Assembly (NCBI GenBank): GCA_022495005.1 | Contig: JAGYXB010001997.1 | Coordinates: 682,001 to 746,000, forward strand | Direction: 5' to 3' | Length of the DNA: 64,000 nt | Source of the DNA: Rhyacophila brunnea | Lineage: Eukaryota; Arthropoda; Insecta; Trichoptera; Rhyacophilidae | Shown here: one piece after another, positions 11,141 to 21,824 of the stretch | Layout of the letters: each line of letters starts with the position of its first letter | Position numbering within the stretch: position 1 is the stretch's first letter | Made by a program: the position numbers and the translations under genes | Notes under the pieces: model-generated | What the model was told of the DNA's origin: nothing | Seen by the model: only the letters and a program-made list of their open reading frames with translations | Databases searched by the model: none

Positions 11141-12020
11141 GTAAGTATATTTATCTGAGGTGAATCCAAATTAAATATATATTATATTATTACTACGTTA
11201 TTTCAATTTAAGCATAAACAGAACGGATGTTAGGTTTTGTTAGGTTAGGACAAGTTAAAATGAAACTGATCTTTTTTACATAATAATCGTAGAAAACAGG
11301 TATGATAATTAAAATATAAATAAATATATCGAAGACGTGTTTGTTATTTCAAAATACTACAAGTTTTTGTAAAAAAATAACCTACTATTTTCGAAACGGA
11401 TGTTTGCTGTATTTGTTTTATGTATGTCCTATTCATTGGGGTTCTGAAAAGTGTTTATATTTGAAAAAATTATCGATGAAGATTCTTCAAAAAAGAAATG
11501 CATTTTTATCATTTTTTAACAATTAATAATTGAGTGAAATCAGAATTGATTATTATTAAAAATACATTATTTGGGTTATGTACAAGAAAAATTCTTTTAT
11601 GTATTATATTTATACATAGTTTAAGAGCGGACATGCTCAGCGTTGGTCAAAATTGAGCTTTTATTGTATTTTCAAAGCATGATCCTGGACATTTTTAAAC
11701 GTTGTAGATAATATATTTATATAATTTTGAAGCCTTATTATCCTTCATATTTATTTTAAACATTTGATGACTGCATAAAGTATTTTTATTACATAAAATA
11801 GTATTCTTTTAAACCTCTCGCTCTTATGTTTTAGAATATAGTCATATTTCAGTACATAAATGTGCAGTGGTGTTAAGATTTTTTGCATTTATTAATTTTT
11901 AAACGCATTTATAAAACCATTAGTATAATTTATGTCGACATTATTATTGTGAAATATTTACGATAAATAAAATATATTGATAATCTCTGTGATCCCAAAT
12001 TTGACAAGAATTAGGCATTA
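11141..12020. other. No gene seen
   Basis: Very AT-rich. A 61-codon frame (11341-11526) has no recognisable features. One TTAGG pair occurs near 11250. Confidence 0.55.
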
Positions 12021-12416
12021 TATTATTCAAAAAATGGGCAAGATTAACACATTTGAAGATAATTCTAAAGATACTAATTATAAGCTATGTCTTTGACCAT
12101 TCAAGTGTGATTAACATCCTACGAATAATGATTGCTTTATAATAATTATTGATCTAAGAATAAGGTAGTGTTTTTTTGAAATACGCCATTTCTTTTGGCA
12201 TTCACCAGTGGTTAAGCTACAACATACGGCCGTAGCCATAAATTGACAAACTTAAACTGAAGTAGGTAGTAAGATCATGTTAACACGCGTGTTTGAACAT
12301 GTACCGTTAAAAAAATCGGTTAGGTATAATTATTATCTTATATAATTATTAGCTTATAATTAGAATCTTTAGAATTATCTTCAAATGTGTTAATCTTGCC
12401 CATTTTTTGAATAATA
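12021..12416. mobile_element. MITE with about 65-bp TIRs
   Basis: The left arm, 12021-12085 (TATTATTCAAAAAATGGGCA...), and right arm, 12351-12416, are inverted copies differing at only a few positions. The middle, about 265 bp, includes a short GC-richer patch (12190-12320) without coding potential. Flanking bases do not give a clear duplication, so the superfamily is open. I noticed no second copy in the window. Confidence 0.75.
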
Positions 12417-13030
12417 AGATGCATGCATGTCCCCCTTAATAGCGTCTTATTTAATTACTTTATAGAAATATAAGCGTTTAATATCAACACAGAGCCAACT
12501 AATATGGAGTTATGTTTTTTTTTTTATAAAATGGAAATACGCATATTATAATGACCAAGGATATACTAAAATAAAACAGTATCTATAACAATATATTTTA
12601 CGATCTAACTTCTTTGTCTGGTCGTATAAAGTGTGACGAACATTCTACAATTCAATTTCTCTCTGATAATAAAACCTTGACTTGATGTCAGGTACAGAAT
12701 ATTGTACGCAGATGTTATGTATGACATTAGACAATATTATCATTTCGATACGTTTCGATATACTCTTGCTTGTAAGTCATACTACACCCGAACGTATCAT
12801 AAAATGATCAGTATGGATTAGTGGCATTACTCCTCCCTATTGTTGCACGGTGTTTACAAAACGATGCCAGTAAACCAGGATATATTAAATTAATATATTA
12901 GAATTTTATTAGCCTTCTTAATTGTTACAAAATTACTGTGATCTACATAAAAAAAATCGTATTTTGCTATCTTCTAAAACCCTTTCTGTCAGGAAAACTT
13001 TACATACATAACATTTTGGGTATATTATGT
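12417..13030. other. No gene seen
   Basis: AT-rich with a mixed patch at 12600-12800. Nothing recognised. Confidence 0.5.
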
Positions 13031-13047
13031 ATTTATCACGTTGAATG

Positions 13048-13345
13048 TAACAAGGTGACGTTGGACCTGGCTCAGCCACGTGCTGCGGATGCCAGAAGAG
13101 AGCCCCAACCTAGCTTGTCTGTTATTCAAGTCGACCGGATTCCGGCGTCTTGGAAGGCCATGAAATACTATCTATATACTGTATACGGCAGAGCTACGGG
13201 ATGCTGGTTTGACCTGGAACGAAGCGAGAAGACTGACGAGAGACAGGGATTATTAGAGCCCCCGCGTGGTATCCATATGTTCCAACTAAGGAGCGGATAT
13301 GGCCGAAGAAGAAGAAGAAGAAGAAGTTGTATCTAAATAAATAAA
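13048..13345 (+). pseudogene. LINE reverse transcriptase C-terminus, family C
   Basis: In one frame this reads TWLSHVLRMPEESPNLAC, FKSTGFRRLGRP, a TGA stop, then TAELRDAGLTWNEARRL, TRDRDY and a TAG where other members have tryptophan. It ends with a (GAA)n tail at about 13305-13327. The HVLRMP...GRP...DAGLTW.EA...DRD pattern is that of RTE-like LINE C-termini and is a cousin of family B. Two in-frame stops show it is dead. The longest ATG-initiated frame across this region (12938-13336) is in a different frame, and its arginine run is just the GAA tail misread. Confidence 0.75.
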
Positions 13346-13470
13346 ATTATATTTTAATACTTTGGACGCTGAAGACGCACATGTGCGTAATGACCAGGCG
13401 GCCGATTGATGTAATTAACGTGCATTTTAAAGGTGCTAATTAAAATCTCATTATCTACTCAGCAGTTAAT

Positions 13471-13690
13471 TAACTATTTCTTTTATTCAACGAATAATTC
13501 ACAATATTTGAGAATGTAACATTCCATATTATATTGACCAAAAACATTTTAGAAAAAAAAAAATATGACACATGAAGGGATTTGAACCCGTAACCCCTGT
13601 ATTTACACCAGTGTGTTTTATAATTAAGCTACAGGCTTCCTAATTAATTACCAAGAATTTAACTAGTAGTTTTAACTATCAAATTTTGTG
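13471..13690 (-). repeat. tRNA-like foldback family, one arm
   Basis: Begins with the CTATTTCTTTTATTCAACGA family end. From about 13570 to 13640 it carries a tRNA-like sequence on the minus strand with a clear T arm (GGGTTCAAATCC, complement near 13592). A 3' CTAGTAG word closes it. A polymerase III B box is intact in sequence, but the cloverleaf is not convincing. Confidence 0.65.
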
Positions 13691-13769
13691 TTTGAAATTA
13701 TTTTCACAAGTTTATCTAGTGACGAAAACCAATACAATTTGTAAGCAATGAAACAATTATGATGTTTAA

Positions 13770-14024
13770 TATGTGTCGCTAGATTTCAAAATCAGCCAAG
13801 TCCATAATAGATGAATAGGAGAAAAACAGCTTTTTGTTTTCTCAAATACATAGTCACAAGGGTGAAAGTTTATAATATTTCGAGTATAGAATATTTAAAA
13901 TTAATAAATTCCACATTTTGATAATGCAGAAATGTTAGAAAGCAGTAGTTCTTCAGCAATTCACAAAAAAAGTCAAAAATACCTAACGGTGGACTTGGCT
14001 GATTTTGAAATGTAGCGACACATA
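13770..14024. mobile_element. TATGTGTCGC MITE, copy 1
   Basis: A 255-bp element with about 34-bp inverted ends beginning TATGTGTCGCTAGATTTC. Flanks are TAA on the left and TAT on the right, one base off a 3-bp duplication. The second copy at 16616-16869 is the same element in the opposite orientation and has perfect TAA flanks, pointing to a PIF/Harbinger-type transposase. No coding sequence. Confidence 0.8.
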
Positions 14025-14433
14025 TATTCTTGGTCGACAGATATGCTATCATTTCCTCTTCTACTGAAATAAAATTTCAGTGTTTATTATTTTTCCTATA
14101 TTATCTATGTTGTGGAAAAAAGTCTTGTTCATAAATATTATATAGGTACTGTGGAATACGATAATATAGCTCTAAGCGACAAAGTATACTGAGAGTGACT
14201 GTTGATGCGCCCACTTGGAGAACATACGAAACACCAGTGTTAAAACATTGATATAGACTATAGAGTATAGAGTTATAGACAATAGGGATGAATTTATACA
14301 TTATAACTAAAATTTGGAGATATCCGGATGTTGGTTTGTAATTAAGGCATTCAATTGATACTTTGATTTAAAACACAAAAGCCTATTGCAAAAAAATAAC
14401 GCATTTTGATAAGCATTTCAAGATGTAAAACTA
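14025..14433. other. AT-rich stretch with foldback-spacer remnant
   Basis: No gene seen. 14335-14430 resembles, as complement, the internal spacer of the tRNA-like foldback family (AAATGCTTATCAAAATGCG). Confidence 0.45.
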
Positions 14434-14764
14434 CAGTGCGACTTTTATATCAAATTTTGTACGTCATCAGGGTCGTTTCTGGAACTAAAACCCGGCCTCT
14501 GCATTTACTATCCTCGCTACTACATTCCCCGCGCCTATAATTCAGTAAGCATTTGGATATTACGTGGAATTTTAATAACATTAGAATGTCCAAGCCTTTG
14601 AGGAAGCAGACGAAGAGCATTGTTTCGAAAGTAAAAGGTTTATGAGGAAGATAAGCAGAAAGAAAGCTTTAAATTCGATCGTGAAAGATCTGTTATGTTA
14701 AGTCAACACGTAAAAAGAGCACGTGAAATAATAGTATCAGTGACGTGATTTAAAAGTCGCACTG
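14434..14764. mobile_element. Tc1/mariner-like MITE, CAGTGCGAC ends
   Basis: Left end CAGTGCGACTTTTATATC and right end the complement of CAGTGCGACTTTTAAATC, each flanked by TA (14432-14433 and 14765-14766). TA flanks fit Tc1/mariner. Subterminal ACGTCA words and a GGTCGTTTCTGGAACTAAA block are shared with the short relative at 25763-25892. The body has no coding sequence. Confidence 0.75.
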
Positions 14765-14849
14765 TATTAATTAATTTCGTTGTGATTAAATAAAATACAT
14801 GTGACTTAATTTGTAAAGTATGGCTCAAATCCAATTGACTTGTGTATGG

Positions 14850-14935
14850 ATTCAGTATGTATATTCAATACCAATACATAATGTTACATTCTGAAATATT
14901 GTGAGTTATTCTTTTAAAAAAAGAAATAGTTAGAC
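14850..14935 (+). repeat. tRNA-like foldback family, right-arm end
   Basis: AATGTTACATTCTGAAATAT followed by a decayed version of the TTATTCGTTGAATAAAAGAA terminus. Only the outer part of the arm is left. Confidence 0.5.
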
Positions 14936-14947
14936 TATTACATTATT

Positions 14948-15381
14948 TGAGTTGCCTAGAGTCATAACTCATAAATTCCAAAAATGGAGTTTTGACATAA
15001 TCGCAAAAAACCACCAGAGCACTCACTGTATTTTGTAATTAAAAGACAAGTATTGAATTCATTGAATATTATTGGGCGAGTGAGACGATTTATATATATT
15101 TTAAAGTATAAATAATACACCTATACAGCACACTATGATAAATAGAGCTCCCTGATTGGTTAGAAAGGCTTTGGTGACAGAATTGGCATTATTCATTGAA
15201 AAATGTGAGTTATGACACCAAAAGTTAACTTTGTCAACGATTTTCACATGGTTTAAAGTTTAAAGTGACTTTTGGTAGTCAACTATTTTTTTATATAGAT
15301 TAATGCCTTTAGAATCACTTTGTATATTTAACTCAAAAATAACAAGATTGCAAAATGTGAGTTATGACTATAGGCGACTCA
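14948..15381. mobile_element. MITE with TGAGTYGCCTA ends
   Basis: Ends TGAGTTGCCTAGAGTCATAA (14948) and the complement of TGAGTCGCCTATAGTCATAA (ending 15381), about 24 matched positions. The subterminal AAAATGTGAGTTATGAC motif recurs inside at about 15200, a third copy. 434 bp, no coding, no clear target duplication. Confidence 0.65.
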
Positions 15382-15481
15382 TTTAACTTCTTCGATTGAT
15401 TATATTATTATAATATAATAAAATGATCAGTTTGTAAGTATCCTGTAGATATCACACGATATTATTCGCGTTCCTAGAATA

Positions 15482-15745
15482 ATGGAGTCTAAGGTACAAC
15501 ATCTCATAATAACAATCCACGAAGACGTTTCACAAAAGACGTGTGTATGTCCCACTATGAGATTAGAATTTACCGCTTGGCTGTATAATGCGCGGAGTAT
15601 AGTTATGGGCGGCAGACGGGCGCTTTCTCGTATTGTGCTGTACAAATTAGATATTCCGAATGGACACGTATGTTATTCGAGTCCGAACCCATTGAACTAC
15701 CGGCCGGGTACAGCCAACCGAATCGAGGGCGATCCAGAGTTATAA
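15482..15745 (+). other. Unassigned open frame in a mixed-composition patch
   Basis: An 87-codon ATG-to-stop frame. The opposite strand is also open over much of it (15427-15645), so openness is partly a composition effect. The C-terminal third (SSPNPLNYRPGTANRIEG) has balanced composition, but I recognise no domain, no signal peptide and no membrane segment. No splice-site pair is obvious. It may be a remnant of an unrecognised element. Confidence 0.15.
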
Positions 15746-16140
15746 TCGAAAATATTAATGCATATGATAACCATAAAGAATAATAGCCAAATTATATACT
15801 GAAATTGAAAAATCATCAGTTACATTATACGTCATATTAGAAATTAAAAGCATGGACACTTGGGGTGGGGTATACTGGAGGTAGATGTGTATTAAAATTC
15901 AAAATGATTATATCTCAAAGGCCTTTTCAAAGTAAGTGTTTTAAATAAAAAATGCTACATTGCTATAATAATTGACAGCTCTTGGCAAAAAGGTATAATA
16001 ACATAATTAAAAGAATATATTATACTTATTATGTTAAATTATATGGTAAGAGTACTAAGTATCTATATTCGACATCCTATATTGTCTTTTATTTTATATA
16101 ATATAATGAACGCTACACATTTAAACCTTGTATATTAAAT
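15746..16140. other. No gene seen
   Basis: AT-rich; one short GGGGTGGGGT tract near 15862. Confidence 0.5.
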
Positions 16141-16144
16141 TCAG

Positions 16145-16370
16145 ACTCGAATAGTATTTATTATAATATTAATACTGTCGACCGAAGGTACTTCATGGAA
16201 TTTGAATGTAAATTCTAATGGATTTAAGTTTTCTACTATTCCATTTGAGTCATTTTTTGCGACCCGGGTTTCACCTTTCGGCATCTTCAGGCACTGTTTA
16301 CACTCACCAAAAGGCAAATAAACACTGACAACGAACACTATTAACTCTATCTTAAGAAAGGTAAAATAAA
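16145..16370 (-). repeat. Hammerhead-like repeat, copy B
   Basis: The best-preserved copy. On the minus strand, TGC, CTGAAGA, one extra T, a GCC stem closed by GAAA with GGT, then GAAA, CCCGGGTC and GCA. The TGC/GCA pair would form stem I and CCGG the stem III loop. Core region 16260-16293. Both flanking blocks shared with copy A (GTCAGTG..TATTTGCC and GAAAACTTAAATCC) are present, so this is a repeat of about 220 bp rather than a chance motif. Confidence 0.5.
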
Positions 16371-16615
16371 ACTTTCATTATCAACTGATTTGTTAATAAG
16401 TATTGGGGTAATCCTCTATTCTGGGAAGTATTTGGAGGAAAAAGTTGTGGTGATTGAATGAATTAATTCAGGAGGTGCAAGTAATCTGAAGCTTTGGTTG
16501 GAATAAAAAGGAAGGCTTTTACGCCATGACCGATGCTGAATATGTATGTACCTTTAAATAAAATTATACAAGTGAGTTTTATAGTAATGTCCAATAATAA
16601 CAGTAAAATACCTAA

Positions 16616-16869
16616 TATGTGTCGCAAGATTTCAAAATCAGCCAAGTACACCTTTAGGTATTATTGACTTTTTTGTGAATTGCTGAAGAATTACTGCTTC
16701 CTAACATTTCTGCATTATCAAAATGTGGAATTTATTAATTTTAAATATTCTATACTCGAAATAATATAAACTTTCATCCTTGTGACTGTGTATTTCAGAA
16801 AACAAAAAGCTGTTTTTCTCGTATTCATCTATTATGGACTTGGCTGATTTTGAAATCTAGCGACACATA
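16616..16869. mobile_element. TATGTGTCGC MITE, copy 2 (inverted)
   Basis: 254 bp, opposite orientation to 13770-14024, with matching 34-base TIRs and perfect TAA flanks at 16613-16615 and 16870-16872. A stray ATGTGTCGCATAAAATT sits just outside at about 16899 and may be a fragment of a third copy. Confidence 0.85.
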
Positions 16870-16872
16870 TAA

Positions 16873-18488
16873 TTAATATGAAGGATTTAAAACTAAGAAT
16901 GTGTCGCATAAAATTGTTTTTATTAGAGATACTATAATTTTTCGACCTTCGTACTATAATAAGTAGAATAGAAAATATGACAACCTAAATCCCGTACTGA
17001 CTTATCTCTTTTTTACTTTTCTTTAAATGTCGTCGCGATTCATACCACATTCGTGTTTTGACTTCTTACACTAGAATTACTTGCTGAAAGCAACAATAGA
17101 TTATATAAAATAATGATTATACGAAATAATATGTCACGTAATGATTAAAACTTTTTATTATACCAAAGTATTATTTATAAGAAGAAAAATTAAAACAAAT
17201 AATAATTCAGTGGATAAAGACGTGAGAAGATATTGTTATTATTATGATACTAAAAAAACAATCGTTGACATTTAGTTGGATTGTCAGGGGACGCCTTCTA
17301 ATATATTCGTGGATAGTTTTGAGAGGGGGGCGGGAGGTGGACATTTAGTGGGGTCACCACTTCTCTAGAACCAGTCAAGACAAGAGGGATGGGGGTTATA
17401 GTCCTCTCCACAAGATGGCGTGAGGGATGGAGGAAGATGAGGCTTGTTTGAGCCCCTTCATCCAGAAATCGTGACAGACGAATGGTTTGAAAATCGATCA
17501 TCATATTTCCATCGCAATGTATTGCGTCGGTGTGTGATATCGACGAAGTTTAATTAATATGAATGTTTAATAGTATTTGCAAACGAATTTTATAAACATG
17601 GTCAATTTATTGAATATAATATCTTATACAATTTGGAATATCGTTAACTGCTGTCAATTCATAGACGAAGGGCGTTCTATACTAAATTAATTGATATTAA
17701 ACGTTAGATACGACAATTTTCTTAAAATGTTTTTCTTTATATTTACTGTTTATTTAAATTATACCGAAAGGTTTAGTAAAACCGCAAATGATCTATATAC
17801 CAGCCAAATTAAAATATAAATGATCATAGACACCTCCGATTTAAAGACCGTAATACTTCAAATTTGTGTAGTAATCATATAGGAGCATTTAGTCGGATCC
17901 CATTAGTATAATACGTTATTTAGATAAATCAAATTATTCACAGCCTTTTTAATCCTAATCATCATTATAATAATTAAAATTTTATATAAACTAGAAAATA
18001 GTAAACACAAAACTGTTAAAGATAACGTATATAAAATATCACCATAAATAAAAGTAATTCATATCGCAAGTTAACAAAATAAATGAGGATTCTATTATAG
18101 ATACGATAGTATATAATATTATGGTCAAAAAGAACAAAAAAATACACATACCTACGTAATGTATTATAAGTTTACAAATCCGCCGAAAACACAGAAGATA
18201 ATAATTTTAAAATTGATTAATAAAATTTTAGAAATACATGCTGATATTTACAATATCATATTTCTTATGTTTATTGGATTATCGGCTTATACAAAATAGG
18301 CTTTTGATATAGTTTTAAAATACAATATTATGATAGAAATTTACTTACATCAAAACCATTTATTTAAGTAAGCATAAAAGCAAAAATTTCGTATACAATC
18401 AACGTGGACATATCGGTATGAAGTATTAAATGTCAAATCAAACAATATCAAATGATAAATAACATATACACATAAATACTATCCCTCA
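16873..18488. other. No gene seen; one purine-rich patch
   Basis: Mostly very AT-rich. The patch 17290-17480 is G-rich on the plus strand (GAGAGGGGGGCGGGAGGTGG) and could be an old retroelement UTR, but it has no partner in the window. Confidence 0.45.
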
Positions 18489-18690
18489 TTGACCTCAGTG
18501 GCTGATAAAGCACCTATCTGTAGGACAGCGGCTGCGAGTTCGAATCAGGAGTCTCAAAAAAATAAAAAATGTTTTACATTAAATTCTTTGATCCAGAGTG
18601 AAGACTTACAGGCCATTCATAGACTGTATCTTTGAACCGTGTATTGCGCCCGAAACGTCGAGGAAAGAAGAGATAAGTACACCCATAAAA
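18489..18690 (+). mobile_element. tRNA-derived SINE, third family
   Basis: A tRNA-like head (18489-18553) with an A-box-like TGGCTGATAAAGC and a B-box GAGTTCGAATC at about the spacing of a tRNA, followed by a non-tRNA body. I see no second copy and no clear target duplication, so the 3' limit is a guess. Confidence 0.5.
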
Positions 18691-18780
18691 CTAAAACATA
18701 AAAATATAATCGTACACTTACACTTATAAACTTACCTAGGTACTGACAATATATTTCCATGAACAGAAATCATAAGTTTA

Positions 18781-18882
18781 GTTTGGCACACGGTTCTAAT
18801 CTAAGCAACTTACGATTTCAATCTATGGATAGCATAGTTATATATGGCAAACCATATGTAACTTTGTACCGTGTGCCATACT
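18781..18882. repeat. Small inverted repeat around GGCACACGGT
   Basis: GTTTGGCACACGGTTC (18781) and the complement of GTATGGCACACGGTAC (ending 18882) face each other across about 70 bases. It could be a miniature TIR element of about 100 bp. Confidence 0.45.
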
Positions 18883-18984
18883 ATGTGTGAAAATATTTGA
18901 AAATCACAAATTACATTTCAAATTTAAAGTGACCCCCAGTATTAAATTAATGTTATGTATTTTTTTGTATTTATTTATTCAATT

Positions 18985-19160
18985 ATTTACCCTCAAGGGT
19001 TTCGTCGCCGTGGCCGACCCTCCCTCAACCTGCAGCAGTGCTACAGGAGCGACCTACGTGCAGCTGGTCTGAAATGGCGGGAGGCGCAAGAGTTGGCGAT
19101 GGACCGAGGGAAATGGCGCGAACTTGTGCTTGCCATATGCCCCAATATTGGGTCGTGATA
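18985..19160 (+). mobile_element. LINE 3'-end fragment, family B (best copy)
   Basis: The clearest peptide of the family: GFRRRGRPSLNLQQCYRSD, then LRAAGLKWREAQELAMDRG, KWRELVL and a stop after NIGS. This is the extreme C-terminus of a LINE reverse transcriptase, downstream of the catalytic domain. The coding frame is intact over about 58 codons, so it is probably the youngest family B copy here. No 5' region is present. Confidence 0.7.
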
Positions 19161-19350
19161 TGGTGGAAAAATGTATTTATTATTTAATTCAGCCAACAAG
19201 GAGTTTAATCTGGAATCTTTTGAATAAACTAGTAGTATTCTATCTAAATGCAGTGTCAAAATTTTATATCTGACTTTGAATTTAAATTGGCATATAAGTA
19301 ATCGTTTTAAATATATTGGAAACATATTTGATGAATGGATTTATCACAAT

Positions 19351-19764
19351 CATGGCCCCCACATCCTGAAGCGGGCCCCCAGGCTAGGATCTTTGGCCGG
19401 CCTCCCTACCTATCGCTAAAGATAAAGGCAGTGTAACGCTCCACAGTAGGTGTACCAAAATGGTATACGCGATATAATTAATGTGTATATTTAGTGTTTT
19501 TTTGTATATATTAATACATCCATTTGAATAATGGAGTTGTCGAGTATCGATACATAATTAAAAATTAATTGCTACAGCCACGTAATTTTAAATAATAGCA
19601 ATATTGAGGAATAATAGCGCCACAGGCGACTTTTTTATATTATAGAGAATTTGTGATGTGTGTTTATATCACTTTATTTGGTCGAATCGCCACGCTGGCC
19701 CCTCCCTAAGCCCGGGCCCCTAGGCTAGATCCCTATTAGCCCCCCCCCTTTTGTGGGGGCCATG
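19351..19764. mobile_element. hAT-type element with GC-rich ends
   Basis: Ends CATGGCCCCCACA (19351-19363) and TGTGGGGGCCATG (19752-19764), flanked by a perfect 8-bp duplication ATCACAAT (19343-19350 and 19765-19772). Subterminal GC-rich blocks GGGCCCCCAGGCTAGGATC and GGGCCCCTAGGCTAGATCC lie near each end. The middle is AT-rich and non-coding. The 8-bp duplication fits hAT (piggyBac would give TTAA). Confidence 0.85.
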
Positions 19765-20020
19765 ATCACAATAATATACTATTATTCCAGATTGACAGCC
19801 GTATTGTAAGACAGTCAATATCATAATTTGATCGTAAATAAATAATAATTATCTAATCTTAGTTTCTCACAAGGACAGTTTTCCAGATTTCTAATATTGA
19901 GCTTGTTACGTCTGTGACATGTTCATTGGTTTTTCGTAAGTTAGAAGATATACCTATAAAGTCTTAAAATTTCAGTGGCATACTAGGTATATGGAATCTA
20001 GAAATAATTGATGATTTAAT

Positions 20021-20056
20021 TATCAGTTAAAACGATATGTATCGTTTTAACTGATA
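20021..20056. repeat. Perfect 17-bp hairpin
   Basis: TATCAGTTAAAACGATA (20021-20037), a TG loop, and its exact complement (20040-20056). AACTGAT recurs twice in the next 50 bases. It may be a palindromic insertion or a snap-back replication scar. Confidence 0.8.
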
Positions 20057-20395
20057 GGATTGGTAATACTAATAACTGATGCAGAACTATAACTGATGGT
20101 ATTGCTACAATGGGTCAGCTACGGTTTGTCATGATATCAATATTGGACGACTAATAATAATTATAACATTCTTAAATAAAACACTATTCTCAAATTTAAC
20201 TGTTTTACATTGCCCTTCAATAATTGAATCAATAAACAAATAAATAAAAAGGTTTAAAAATAGTTACGAAAATACGAAACATCCTTATTTTATATACTAA
20301 TAATAAAATATAAATATTATAACATCTTTTTGAGGAAGATTAAAGTAATATAATAATAATCACATTTAATGAAAAGCAGTATACTATATACACGA

Positions 20396-20510
20396 TGGCC
20401 GAGCGGCTAAAGTATTAAGTTTATAATGTCGGGGTCTGCTCTTTCAATGTGTGTTTGGTGTCAAAGTATGGGCGTAATAATATTTAGCAAGTGGCTAGTA
20501 GCAAAAAATA
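20396..20510 (+). mobile_element. SINE, Leu/Ser-tRNA-like family, degraded
   Basis: GATGGCCGAGCGGCTAAAG is a class II tRNA-like A-box region. The B box is decayed. The 3' words GTGTTTGGTGTCA and AGCAAGTGGCTAG match the bodies of the better copies at 26920 and 58065. Confidence 0.6.
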
Positions 20511-20758
20511 TAAATAATATTATGAAGCCATAGTACATTTTAAAGGCATTAAATTAAATAATGAGTAAATTCTTATACTGTGGAATGATTCATTCACGAA
20601 ATTTTATCAGAACAGTACAATTTTTACGCCTTGAATCATTTAATTTTTTATGATGTTTATTTCTGTATCAATATCTTTTGTTCAGTGTTTATTTTTATGA
20701 TATGTGATGTCACTTTACAAAAATTCAAGGTGGATATTCTTACTAATACATAAGTGCA

Positions 20759-20945
20759 GGCGGTTCTCGTGGTGCAGTGGGTAAGGCGCTGGCCTTCCGC
20801 CCGAGAGTTCTGGGTTCGGTTCCCGGTGAGGACACAATACTTACGTGTTTTTCTCAAAGCCTGGGTGTTTGTGATTGTTCAAAATTACTAACAACCACCT
20901 TGTACGAAAAAGCAAGTACATGGTTATTAATAATTCTAAAAAAAA
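20759..20945 (+). mobile_element. SINE, TGGTGCAGTGGG family, copy 1
   Basis: A tRNA-like head with A box TGGTGCAGTGGGTAAGGCGC and B box GGGTTCGGTTCCC, a body with GCCTGGGTGTTTGTGATTG, and an A-rich 3' end (ATTCTAAAAAAAATAA). It is bounded by a perfect 15-bp target duplication TAATACATAAGTGCA (20744-20758 and 20946-20960). Such elements are transcribed by RNA polymerase III and moved by a LINE reverse transcriptase. Related copies: 28437-28639 and, minus, 50744-50940. Confidence 0.9.
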
Positions 20946-20960
20946 TAATACATAAGTGCA

Positions 20961-21824
20961 TGACTTCAATAATCGGTTTAAAAAATCTAAATTAAATACT
21001 ATTGTGTAGTTTACTTCGGATATCTTCATAAAGGCTTTCAATTTGAATATACAATAGGAAAAGATTTTGTTCGAATTGTTCCATGTAATATAAATATTAT
21101 AGTAGATTATGAAGCCGTCTGTGGTTTTTCTATCAAATTTGATGAGTCCAGTTAAAAAAAGTAAAAAAAAAATTGCCCAACTCTAAATTATTGTTAAATG
21201 CTCAATTGAATTTTGTGTCATCTCCGATGTTATATCCTACATAATGTTTGGGATTGTATTATTGATTTAACATAACTTATAGATTGTACATTAGGTATAT
21301 GTTTTGTTAACTTGTTTTATTTATTTTATTTTTACTCATATATTATTTTCGTTTATATTCGTATTTATATTCGTTTGTCCATCAAGTGGTAATATTGTAT
21401 ATATGTTAATGTAAATTTTATAAATGAATTATTAATCAATAACGTATTGTGTTATTAAATATTGATTATCATAAATATTTGTTTGGTAATATAATATTGA
21501 AATGTGTTATTGTAAGTGCTTATTGCTTCATATTTTATTTTATGTTAATAATTTAGAATACTATTGATTTAGTGTTCTTGATGATGGGTTATGAAATATC
21601 CAATTTCATTAATTTATATTTAATTGTTATTGACAAAGTATTATCGGATGGATAATTCAACGTATTGGTGGATTATTTATGTCACCTTTTGAGTTTGTTT
21701 TGATAAATGCCTGTTAATAAAGATTATTCAGTTGAAAATGTGCCTTTGAGGCGGACGAAACCGGTCCAGATTTATTTTTTAAAAGTGGAATAAATACTAT
21801 TTTTTTGTGTTTCATTAAATTAAA
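20961..21824. other. No gene seen; twin-hairpin motif near the right end
   Basis: Very AT-rich. At 21735-21770, GCCTTTGAGGCGG and GGACGAAACCGGTCC form two small hairpins, reminiscent of but not equal to the hammerhead-like repeat. No partner was found. Confidence 0.4.

Noticed and set aside
12938..13336. 132-codon plus-strand open frame ending in an arginine run
   Set aside because: Wrong frame across a LINE pseudogene. The arginines are the GAA tail read out of phase.
19041..19325. 94-codon minus-strand open frame
   Set aside because: Antisense to the best family B LINE fragment and AT-rich DNA beyond it.
20760..20830. Functional tRNA gene
   Set aside because: The tRNA-like head continues into a SINE body with an A-rich tail and 15-bp duplications. 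The same applies at 28437, 50744 and 58065.
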